From UBA724 sp964229545 (lineage in GTDB: Bacteria > Bacteroidota > Bacteroidia > Flavobacteriales > Flavobacteriaceae): 25,421 nt of DNA. Shown in pieces: positions 1 to 6,487 of the stretch. Position numbers and translations under genes: made by a program. The stretch's first letter is position 1. The number at the start of each line of letters is the position of its first letter. The DNA is taken from contig CAXRDP010000025.1 in the NCBI GenBank assembly GCA_964229545.1, forward strand, positions 1-25,421, given 5' to 3'. The notes below the pieces were generated by a model. It worked only from the letters and a program-made list of their open reading frames with translations, ran no database searches and had not been told where the DNA came from.

Positions 1-227
1 AAGAAATCATCAATGAAAGGCGGATAGAACATATGTACACAGGCTTGCGGTGGTTTGACATCAAGCGGCTCAATGTTTTGGGGTATAATATTTCTATTAC
101 CCACCCAATCATTAGAAGTGATGGCACAGAAAATATAACCCTTTCTCCCGGTGCAAATCGTTTTGTCATACAGCTGCCTCAGCTGATTATAGATGAATTT
201 GATTTGCCTTGGATCCAAAATGATTAA
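1..227 (+). CDS. SusD/RagB-family outer-membrane lipoprotein, C-terminal end only (partial)
   Basis: The reading frame is open from the window edge (first full codon at 3) to a TAA ending at 227, leaving about 74 residues. They begin EIINERRIEHMYTGLRWFDI, followed by KRLN. The pattern 'ERR-E---TG-RWFD-KR' is the conserved C-terminal signature of SusD/RagB proteins, the surface lipoproteins that bind glycans or other nutrients and cap a SusC TonB-dependent transporter. The ATG at 33 is internal to this signature, so it is not the real start. The N-terminus and any susC partner lie left of the window. A terminator hairpin follows 6 nt after the stop. The substrate cannot be inferred from this piece. 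The family call is fairly secure despite the truncation. Confidence 0.8.
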   Translation, partial: EIINERRIEHMYTGLRWFDIKRLNVLGYNISITHPIIRSDGTENITLSPGANRFVIQLPQLIIDEFDLPWIQND

Positions 228-233
228 TCCCAT

Positions 234-268
234 GACTTCGGGCCTTTGGCCCGAAGTCTTTACAATTT
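234..268 (+). terminator. Rho-independent terminator of the SusD-like gene
   Basis: GACTTCGGGCC (234-244), loop TTT, GGCCCGAAGTC (248-258) form a perfect 11-bp stem followed by a modest T-rich tail (TTTACAATTT). It lies just after the SusD-like stop codon. A TTG at 246 in the loop opens the frame of the next gene, but a start inside this hairpin is unlikely. Confidence 0.8.
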
Positions 269-272
269 AGAT

Positions 273-1742
273 ATGAACCCAACAAAAAGAAACCTTACCT
301 ATGCTCTCCTTTTGGTCATCATTGTTCTGGTGACCGTGCTTGTCCGCAAAGACCAAACCCATACCATGATTTTTGAAGGCGTGAACAAAACTCCGGAGAT
401 AGAATTTGTGCGTTTGGCTGTCACTGGATACGACCGCAATGTAACCATCGATACCCTATGGATACACGATGATTCTTTGTTTTATAAAGAGGTGAAATTT
501 AAAGACACACAAAAAGTTTCTGTAATTGTGGGGCCAAAAACCAGACAAGTAACACAGGTGTATTTGGTGCCGGATCGAAAATTTCGCTTTGAAACCTACC
601 AAAACAGTACGGGACATTTCTTCATAAAAGAAGACACCCCTTACCCTGAACTTATAGCAGAAGAAGCCCTTAAAAAACGTTCGGGAGCCACTTGGAGAAA
701 ACGATACAATCGTTTTATGCTTGATTGGGAAGATTTTAAAATTCACTTGGATTCCACAGCAAACGTATTGATTTCAAGATTGGATTCTCTAAAATTAAAA
801 CATCCCGATTTGGACAAGGACTATTACGCCTTAAAAATGGCAGAGCTCAAAATGGCCAAAAAAAGTGACTACCTCAGCTATAAAAGGGTTCATGAAGAAC
901 ACCAGAAAAAACGTCAGAACCTTGAAGCAGATTATCAGTCTGCTGTCTCTGAAATCATAGCCGATATAGAACCAAATAACGAAAAAGCCATGGTAAACCA
1001 TGTGTACCAGAGCATGGTGTTCAACTACCTTAGACACAAAACCTATGAAAGAATCATAAAAAACAAGCCATTTGAGTCATTTGCCATCTTATCGGAGGAG
1101 GCTGCTATGGAATTTGTAGACATTGTCAGCAATGAAGTCAACGACACATCGAGAATTGGCAAGTACATTCATATGTTTCTGTATAGAAACATCGAATTTC
1201 TAAATCCAAACAGCTATGACCGCTTATATGGTGCTATTGATAAAGTAGTTGTCGATGTCGATATCAAAAAGGAGATTTATGACCGTATGGAGCACTTCCG
1301 CCAACTCAGCCCGGGTGTACGTGCGCCACAATTTGAACTTGCAGATATAAAAGGAGGACATGTAGACTTAGACCAGCTAAAGGGCAAATATGTGCTCATC
1401 GACGTGTGGGCGACTTGGTGTGGGCCATGCAAAGCCGAACACCCATACTGGGAACAGTTGATAGAGGACTACAACAAATATGACATACACTTTGTAAGTG
1501 TCTCTATTGACAAGGACAAAGCTGCATGGGAAAAAATGGTTAAAGAGGAGTCTATGAAAGGGGTTCATCTGCATGGAGGAACAGAGTCAAAAGCCTTTCA
1601 AGAAGATTATTTGATCAATGGAATCCCGCACTACATTTTGATTGACCCTGACGGAAACATTGTTCGCAATGGATTCTCTAGGCCATCAAACACCCAGACT
1701 CGAAACACTCTTGATGATTTGCTGACACCTATGGGTGTTTAA
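273..1742 (+). CDS. Membrane-anchored TlpA/thioredoxin-like disulfide protein
   Basis: 489 residues from the ATG at 273; an in-frame TTG at 246 is rejected because it lies in a terminator hairpin. Residues about 7-25 form one hydrophobic segment, probably a signal anchor placing the rest in the periplasm. The middle (about 30-340) is charged and helical and not recognised, as is usual for Bacteroidota TlpA-like proteins with lineage-specific N-terminal regions. The C-terminal 140 residues are a TlpA/AhpC-type thioredoxin domain: 'SPGVRAPQFEL', then WATWCGPCK with Cys383 and Cys386, and the cis-proline loop 'GIPHYILID'. Both active-site cysteines are present, so a thiol-disulfide oxidoreductase or reductase role is likely. 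The partner is unknown. No cytochrome-maturation genes are nearby to support a specific TlpA/ResA role. Confidence 0.85.
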   Translation: MNPTKRNLTYALLLVIIVLVTVLVRKDQTHTMIFEGVNKTPEIEFVRLAVTGYDRNVTIDTLWIHDDSLFYKEVKFKDTQKVSVIVGPKTRQVTQVYLVPDRKFRFETYQNSTGHFFIKEDTPYPELIAEEALKKRSGATWRKRYNRFMLDWEDFKIHLDSTANVLISRLDSLKLKHPDLDKDYYALKMAELKMAKKSDYLSYKRVHEEHQKKRQNLEADYQSAVSEIIADIEPNNEKAMVNHVYQSMVFNYLRHKTYERIIKNKPFESFAILSEEAAMEFVDIVSNEVNDTSRIGKYIHMFLYRNIEFLNPNSYDRLYGAIDKVVVDVDIKKEIYDRMEHFRQLSPGVRAPQFELADIKGGHVDLDQLKGKYVLIDVWATWCGPCKAEHPYWEQLIEDYNKYDIHFVSVSIDKDKAAWEKMVKEESMKGVHLHGGTESKAFQEDYLINGIPHYILIDPDGNIVRNGFSRPSNTQTRNTLDDLLTPMGV

Positions 1743-1811
1743 ACCAAAAATATAATAGATTGAAAGATCAGAAAAAACTATAAAAACCGAAAAAAAGGGT
1801 GGTTACTCTTT

Positions 1812-1837
1812 ACCACATAAATGTGGTGCGTTTTTTT
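1812..1837 (+). terminator. Terminator between the thioredoxin-like gene and the HigA-type antitoxin
   Basis: ACCACAT (1812-1818), loop AA, ATGTGGT (1821-1827), then GCG and seven T. This is the orientation expected for ending the plus-strand thioredoxin-like gene. It sits 8 bp from the stop of the convergent antitoxin gene. Confidence 0.7.
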
Positions 1838-1844
1838 GGATTGG

Positions 1845-2144
1845 CTAGAGAAAAGTAAGTCCAATTCTTCGGTTCAATCCTTGCTCGAAAATTCGAATCA
1901 AGGTGGAAAGTTGGATATTTCCTTTTCCATTTTCAATTTTGGATATGTAACTTTTTTTGGTTCCGGCTTTTTCCGCAAGTTGTTCCTGTGTCATTTTTGC
2001 CTCTTTCCTCGCTGACTTCAACATTTCGCTAACAATAAACATCTGAGCACCTTCTTCGTATTTGTTGCGGTTCTCCGTTCCAATTTTTCCGTGTTCGAGC
2101 TCAATCAGTTCCTCGAAGTTTGTTATGTTCTTGTATTTTTCCAT
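1845..2144 (-). CDS. higA: HigA-type antitoxin, XRE-family helix-turn-helix protein
   Basis: 99 residues. The C-terminal half (about 40-95) is a classic XRE helix-turn-helix: 'KEAKMTQEQLAEKAGTKKSY' followed by 'ISKIENGKGNIQLSTLIRI'. The first 35 residues are acidic and polar and could be the toxin-contact arm. It starts 5 bp after the stop of the upstream HigB-type gene on the same strand. The toxin-first order with an HTH antitoxin is diagnostic of higBA systems. The protein should neutralise HigB and repress the shared promoter, where a palindrome is present. The symbol is given by family and gene order. A solitary XRE regulator is unlikely given the partner. Confidence 0.85.
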   Translation of the reverse strand: MEKYKNITNFEELIELEHGKIGTENRNKYEEGAQMFIVSEMLKSARKEAKMTQEQLAEKAGTKKSYISKIENGKGNIQLSTLIRIFEQGLNRRIGLTFL

Positions 2145-2149
2145 TGTTT

Positions 2150-2485
2150 TTATTTTTTCTTATCAAAATACGCCTTCATTAATCGTTGGGCTTTTTCTAT
2201 TTCGTTATGTGGTGTTTTCTGTGTCTTTTTTTGAAAACCATTAAATAGCACCACAAGCCGACCTTCATCAAAACAACAAAAAATTCGATAGATGTTTGAT
2301 TGATAATCAACTCGAATTTCATAAAGTCCGTCAGTTCCGGTCAAGTGCTTTAGGAACTTTTCAGGAACGCGGTCAACTTGCTTAATCAACTCGAAAACAT
2401 ATTGAATTTTTCCTCTGACCTTTTGATTCTGTTTCAGGTAAAATTCAATAAAATAGTTTTCGTAGAAGACAATATTTCGTACCAC
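2150..2485 (-). CDS. higB: HigB-type toxin (RelE/Gp49-like mRNA interferase)
   Basis: 111 residues with a GTG start at 2485; no ATG is available nearby in frame. The run 'GLYEIRVDYQSNIYRIFCCF' (53-72) and 'LFNGFQKKTQKTPHNEIEKA' (80-99) match the phage Gp49-like/HigB branch of the RelE superfamily, whose members cleave mRNA at the ribosome. Basic residues near 86-90 and Arg58/Arg67 fit the family's catalytic surface. It is followed after 5 bp by the HTH antitoxin. The predicted -7 box ends 5 nt upstream of the GTG, so the mRNA may be almost leaderless. The frame is intact, so the system could be active. Confidence 0.85.
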   Translation of the reverse strand: MVRNIVFYENYFIEFYLKQNQKVRGKIQYVFELIKQVDRVPEKFLKHLTGTDGLYEIRVDYQSNIYRIFCCFDEGRLVVLFNGFQKKTQKTPHNEIEKAQRLMKAYFDKKK

Positions 2486-2489
2486 TTTT

Positions 2490-2521
2490 CAAAGTTATCT
2501 CAAAAGATAACATTTTCCAAA
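2490..2521 (-). promoter_or_regulatory. higBA promoter with embedded palindromic operator
   Basis: Read on the minus strand, TTTG (2521-2518), a 20-nt spacer and TAACTTTG (2497-2490) match the Bacteroidota promoter pattern TTTG-N19-21-TAnnTTTG. Inside it is the inverted repeat GTTATC-N6-GATAAC (2494-2511), overlapping the -7 box and the spacer. That is the usual place for a HigA or HigBA operator giving autorepression. Confidence 0.65.
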
Positions 2522-2554
2522 TTTTGGGCTGATATTTTTGGTCAGGACTTAATT

Positions 2555-2588
2555 AAAAAAAAACAAGAGGGAGGGGGTACTTATACCC
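2555..2588 (-). terminator. Weak terminator-like hairpin after the PAP2 gene
   Basis: On the minus strand GGGTA-TAAG-TACCC (2588-2575) overlaps the PAP2 stop codon. It is followed 11 nt later by a run of nine T (2563-2555). The short stem and the distance to the T-run make this tentative. Confidence 0.3.
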
Positions 2589-3126
2589 TAAAAACCTTTT
2601 TATACAACCTTTGAAACCCATAACCAGAGGCCGTACCAAAAAGGGCGCCACAAAAAATATCTAAGGGGTAATGCACGCCTACATAGACACGGCTATAGGC
2701 GACCATAGCGGCCCAGAGCAACAGCCAACGCATATGGCGATATTGGTTTTGGAACAAGCCTACAAAAAACAAGGCTACCGCAAAGGAGTTAGAAGCATGA
2801 CCAGAGAAAAATCCGTATTTCCCACCACATTTGGCTTTAACAAGGCGCATAAGCGGGGCGATGTCAGGATCGTGGCATGGGCGAAAACGGGCAAAGCCAC
2901 TTTTAAACAGATTGGTCACTTGATCAGTAAAAGCAATCATCAATACGGCGGTCAACAAAACACCCAGTCCTTTTTTCCAACCCCACTTCCATATGGAGAG
3001 TCCCAGTAAAAAAAGGTAGAGCGGAATCATGTTGTATTTATCGGTCATAAACAACCAAAAACCATCCCAAGTGGGTGTGCCCAAATTGTTGAGCCACAAG
3101 AAGAGTTGTTCGTCAAGTTGTATCAT
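2581..3126 (-). CDS. PAP2-superfamily membrane phosphatase
   Basis: 181 residues, a membrane protein with about five hydrophobic helices. All three PAP2 signature motifs are present: K75-x6-RP (ending FRP at 83), SGH at 108-110, and SR145-146...H152...D156 in 'SRVYVGVHYPLDI'. The two histidines form the phosphatase centre that hydrolyses lipid pyrophosphates or phosphatidyl phosphates. Undecaprenyl-pyrophosphate recycling, phosphatidylglycerophosphate or lipid A phosphate are possible substrates, and the sequence does not discriminate between them. It is the last gene of a tight minus-strand set, its ATG overlapping the stop of the 75-aa gene by 4 bp. Confidence 0.9.
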   Translation of the reverse strand: MIQLDEQLFLWLNNLGTPTWDGFWLFMTDKYNMIPLYLFLLGLSIWKWGWKKGLGVLLTAVLMIAFTDQVTNLFKSGFARFRPCHDPDIAPLMRLVKAKCGGKYGFFSGHASNSFAVALFFVGLFQNQYRHMRWLLLWAAMVAYSRVYVGVHYPLDIFCGALFGTASGYGFQRLYKKVFRV

Positions 3127-3350
3127 TCGTATTTTGAAATTTCGTTATCGTAAAACTGTGTAGCCTGTTCAATCCAATGGGCAAGTTCTTGGGTAGCGGC
3201 TTCTTTGTCTTCGCCTTTAAACTGTTCCCACCATTCGATTTCATCGTTTTGAAGGTTGATGACAAACCGAGGAAAGATGGTGTGTACCACAAAAATGGCA
3301 TCGGGATGTTCAGAAGAATCGGCTAATAAAAACTCAGGCAGTGTTTCCAT
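3123..3350 (-). CDS. Conserved small acidic protein of unknown function
   Basis: 75 residues, acidic, with no signal peptide or membrane segment, so probably cytoplasmic. It is rich in aromatic and acidic residues ('NDEIEWWEQF', 'ELAHWIEQATQFYDNEI'), with a likely beta-hairpin followed by a long helix. Its start overlaps the end of the MATE gene by 17 bp and its stop overlaps the PAP2 start by 4 bp (ATGA), so it is translated in a coupled set and is very likely real. From memory it resembles short uncharacterised Bacteroidota proteins, but no function can be named. The alternative frame (3113-3301) is a shadow. Confidence 0.7.
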   Translation of the reverse strand: METLPEFLLADSSEHPDAIFVVHTIFPRFVINLQNDEIEWWEQFKGEDKEAATQELAHWIEQATQFYDNEISKYE

Positions 3351-4713
3351 GGAGTTGTATCAATTTTCGTGACTGATGTAAAAAACGAAGATACAACATC
3401 GCAGCACTTGCCACCAAACCGGATAACAAACCCACCCACACACCTGCGGCAGCAAGGTCTGTGTATAAACCCAAATAAATCATGACAGGAAAGCCTACCA
3501 AGCCGTATGCAGCAAAGCATATCCATGTGGGTATGACCACATCTTGCAAACCCCGCAAAGCACCCAGCGCAACCACTTGGGCACCATCAAAAATTTGGAA
3601 AAAAGCAGCTACCCAAAACAGGGAAGATGCAATGGCAACCACCTCGAGTACGTCGGCGGCTGTGGATGTTTCGAGGTAGAGCCACGGGAATGCATCTTTG
3701 CCCAAGATAAAGGTGATGGCAAACACTATGTCGATCAGTAGCGTCAATAAAAAAACCGACTGAGCGATACGGCGCAAGTCACTAAAACGTTGTAAACCTT
3801 TTTGGTTGCCTACCCGTATCATAGCAGCCACACTCAGCCCCATGGCAACCATAAAGGTCATGGAGGAGATGTTTAGGGCAATCTGGTTGGCTGCCTGTGG
3901 GTTTTTGCCCAACATACCACATACCCATATGGCAGAGGTAAAAAAGGCGACCTCAAACAACATTTGTAAAGCCGAGGGAAAGCCCAAAGCAAAAAGTCTT
4001 TTCATCAGGTTGTTGGAAAATGCGATTTGGAACAGGCCTTTGATATAGAAAGAAAGTTTTTTGTGAAAACGCATCAGCAGTATCAAAGCCAGTAGCATGG
4101 TGATGCGGGAAATCAAAGTTCCAACAGCGGCACCCGTAACACCCCATTGAGGAAACCCCCATTTTCCAAAAATCAATACATAATTGACCAACACATTGAC
4201 CAAATTGGCAAGCACTGTGGCATACATGGCATATCGGGTGAGCGACATGCCATCTGTAAACTGTTTAAAAGCCTGAAAAACCACCAGAGGAAACAAAGAA
4301 ACCGCCACCCATTTGAGATAAGGGAATGCGAGTTCAACCACTTCTGGGGGTTGTCCCATGTGGTACATCAGGGGTTTGGCTAAAAAAACTGCTAGAAATA
4401 AAAGCAGGCCCAAAATAGTACACCATACAATACCATGGGCAAAGACGGCTTTGGCACGTTCGGGGAGTTGGGCGGCATCGGCTTCAGCTACCAAAGGGGT
4501 AATGGCGGTTGAAAACCCAATTCCCAATGACATACCAATAAATATAAAGCTGTTGCCCAAAGAAATGGCAGCGAGTTCGGCCGTACCCAGTTGCCCCACC
4601 ATCACATTGTCAATAAACTGAACAAACGTATGGCCCAACATGCCTACAATAACAGGATAGGCCAATTGGAGGTTATAGCGGAATTCTTTTACGTACGGAG
4701 CCAATCTTAACAC
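3334..4713 (-). CDS. MATE-family multidrug/cation antiporter
   Basis: About 459 residues from a GTG at 4713 (or 456 from a TTG at 4704), the usual MATE length. The N-terminal 'NLQLAYPVIVGMLGHTFVQF' and 'DNVMVGQLGTAELAAISLGN' are typical MATE helix 1-2 sequence. The rest shows roughly twelve hydrophobic segments and the internal pseudo-repeat of the family ('LGFPSALQMLFEVAFFTSAI' in the second half). These transporters export drugs or organic cations in exchange for Na+ or H+. The open frame continues upstream to 4926, but that part is translated intergenic palindromic repeat with peptides that repeat themselves, so it is excluded. The exact start is uncertain because no ATG lies close to the domain boundary. 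Confidence 0.85.
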   Translation of the reverse strand: MLRLAPYVKEFRYNLQLAYPVIVGMLGHTFVQFIDNVMVGQLGTAELAAISLGNSFIFIGMSLGIGFSTAITPLVAEADAAQLPERAKAVFAHGIVWCTILGLLLFLAVFLAKPLMYHMGQPPEVVELAFPYLKWVAVSLFPLVVFQAFKQFTDGMSLTRYAMYATVLANLVNVLVNYVLIFGKWGFPQWGVTGAAVGTLISRITMLLALILLMRFHKKLSFYIKGLFQIAFSNNLMKRLFALGFPSALQMLFEVAFFTSAIWVCGMLGKNPQAANQIALNISSMTFMVAMGLSVAAMIRVGNQKGLQRFSDLRRIAQSVFLLTLLIDIVFAITFILGKDAFPWLYLETSTAADVLEVVAIASSLFWVAAFFQIFDGAQVVALGALRGLQDVVIPTWICFAAYGLVGFPVMIYLGLYTDLAAAGVWVGLLSGLVASAAMLYLRFLHQSRKLIQLHGNTA

Positions 4714-4761
4714 GGCGCTAATATAGAAAACTAACAGGTGTAAAATAAGAGTTAAGATCTG

Positions 4762-5073
4762 ATGCCGCACCTGCCTGCGGCAGGCAGGAGTGACAGGATG
4801 AATTAGCATTTCCGATGTCATGCCGCACCTGCCTGCGGCAGGCAGGCTTAATGCGGCATCCACTAAGACGAATGAGACTCCTCTTTGCAGAGGCGTGACA
4901 GGGTGAATTAGCATTTCCGATGTCATGCCGTATTTAATACGGCATCCACTAGGTTTTAAAAGACTCCCGTTTGCACGGGAGTGACATATTGAATAGATGT
5001 CCTGCTGTCATGCCGTATTTAATACGGCATCCACTAATACGAATGAGACTCCTCTTTGCAGAGGCGTGACAGG
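4762..5073. repeat. REP-like cluster of palindromic intergenic repeats
   Basis: This fills most of the 364-bp gap between the M28 peptidase and MATE genes. Palindromes: CCTGCCTGCGGCAGGCAGG at 4770-4788 and again at 4828-4846; arms ATGCCGCA/TGCGGCAT at 4820-4827 and 4852-4859 enclosing the second copy; ATGCCGTATT-T-AATACGGCAT at 4925-4945 and 5010-5030; ACTCCCGT/ACGGGAGT at 4963-4982; and CCTCT-TTGC-AGAGG hairpins within 4877-4896 and 5048-5067. Direct repeats: a perfect 35-bp copy at 4868-4902 and 5039-5073, and a 36-bp copy with one mismatch at 4790-4825 and 4895-4930. The mosaic of alternating palindromes resembles REP/BIME elements. It lies inside a run of minus-strand genes and may terminate or stabilise transcripts. 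Confidence 0.85.
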
Positions 5074-5077
5074 TAAA

Positions 5078-6487
5078 CTATTGACTACCGTCTAAAAGGG
5101 TTCCACCAACCAAACCATAGGTGTCATACAGATATACCAAAGAAGTCAGTGTGGCCGCACCCAGTTCAAGTTCGCGTTTGTTGACAGCGTCAAATGTATC
5201 GTTTTCGGCATGGTGGTGGTCAAAATAGCGTTGAGAGTCGGGACGCAAGCCTGCAAGTACATTGGTTTTGGACTTTAACGGACCTATATCGGCCCCACTA
5301 CCTCCCTTTTCAAAATAGTGAATGAGGTAGGGCTTAAACAAAGGCTTCCAACGCAACACCTGTTCGAACTCCATATCCGAGCAATCAAAACTAAAACCCC
5401 TTGGAGTAAAACCACCCGCATCGGATTCAAGGGCAAAAATGTGGGTCTCCCCTTTCATAGCGGCAATTTCGGCGTATTTGTTACCGCCACGCAAACCGTT
5501 TTCTTCGTTCATAAACAACACCACCCTAATGGTTCGTTTGGGTTTGTGATTGAGTTTTTTAAACAGCCGTACCACCTCCATGGATTGCACACAACCGGCT
5601 CCGTCATCGTGTGCCCCATCCCCTATATCCCAAGAATCTAGGTGTCCCCCCACGGTGATGATTTCATTTGGGTATTCAGTACCAGTAATTTCGCCTATCA
5701 CATTGTATGACAACACATCATCGTATTGTTTGCACTGTTGGCGGAATAAAAATTTGAGTTTGGGCGCAATACGCAATAAGTTGCTCAACTTTTCAGCCGC
5801 ATTGGTACTAATCGCCGCCGCCGGTATGCGTTGGCTTACGGGTTGGTCCCCGTAGCTCATCGCACCGGTATGTGGTAAATCGTCCAAACGAAGGTTCATA
5901 GAACGCACTATGACACCGATGGAACCAAACTTACTGGCCTCGCGAGCACCGCTATACCGTTGGTTGACACAGCCCCCGTAGGCCTCAAAAGTACTTATGA
6001 GATCGGCTTGCATGGGACGGTTAAAAAACACGATTTTTCCTTCTATGGCCTCACGTCCCAAACGTTCTAAATCTTCAAAGTTTTGTACTTCCACTACTTC
6101 TGCTTTGAGCCCCACAGAAGGGGTTGCAACAGAACCACCCAAAGCCGTAATCGGGACGTTGAAAGTGACGCCGGGTTCGGTTTCAATCAAGGCAAACTCT
6201 TTGGGGCCACGTACCCATTTGGGCACCAAAACGGGTTGTAGCCACACCCGATCCAATTCTAAAGCTTCTAATTCTTCTTTGGCCCACGCGACGGCGCGCT
6301 CGGCGTTGAGCGAGCCCGAAAGCCGACCGCCTATCTGGTTGGATAAATAGTCTAGCCAGTCGTAGGATTGTCCTTCTAAGAGCGAAGTGCGGTAAAAGGA
6401 CTCTAATTTATGAGCATCCTCTTGGGTTTGAGCATAAGCACCAAAGGATAAGGCAGTAACGATTAAAAATAAAATAAGTTTTTTCAT
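5078..6487 (-). CDS. Secreted M28-family metallopeptidase (carboxypeptidase Q-like)
   Basis: 469 residues. A signal peptide (MKKLILFLIVTALSFGAYAQ, 1-20) directs export. Residues about 120-260 look like an inserted PA-type domain. The zinc-peptidase core follows, with metal-binding elements visible in order: 'GGHLDSWDIGDGAHDDGAG' with H282 and D294, catalytic 'NEEN' at 327-330, 'ESDAGG' with D356, and 'YFDHHHAENDTFD' near 424-433. The arrangement resembles bacterial homologues of plasma glutamate carboxypeptidase (CPQ). It probably trims peptides in the periplasm or outside the cell; specificity is unknown. The start overlaps the stop of the response regulator by 4 bp (6484-6487), indicating translational coupling. 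Downstream lies the REP-like cluster. Confidence 0.9.
   Translation of the reverse strand: MKKLILFLIVTALSFGAYAQTQEDAHKLESFYRTSLLEGQSYDWLDYLSNQIGGRLSGSLNAERAVAWAKEELEALELDRVWLQPVLVPKWVRGPKEFALIETEPGVTFNVPITALGGSVATPSVGLKAEVVEVQNFEDLERLGREAIEGKIVFFNRPMQADLISTFEAYGGCVNQRYSGAREASKFGSIGVIVRSMNLRLDDLPHTGAMSYGDQPVSQRIPAAAISTNAAEKLSNLLRIAPKLKFLFRQQCKQYDDVLSYNVIGEITGTEYPNEIITVGGHLDSWDIGDGAHDDGAGCVQSMEVVRLFKKLNHKPKRTIRVVLFMNEENGLRGGNKYAEIAAMKGETHIFALESDAGGFTPRGFSFDCSDMEFEQVLRWKPLFKPYLIHYFEKGGSGADIGPLKSKTNVLAGLRPDSQRYFDHHHAENDTFDAVNKRELELGAATLTSLVYLYDTYGLVGGTLLDGSQ

Noticed and set aside
246..272. TTG at 246 as start of the thioredoxin-like gene
   Set aside because: It lies inside the terminator hairpin of the preceding gene; ATG 273 directly precedes the membrane anchor.
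2671..3009. 112-aa plus-strand frame over the PAP2 gene
   Set aside because: Antisense shadow; the minus-strand frame carries all three PAP2 motifs.
4762..5073. Repeated palindromes considered as a CRISPR array
   Set aside because: Unit spacing is irregular (85 and 105 bp), repeats of different families alternate, the intervals between repeats are themselves repeated, and there are no cas genes.
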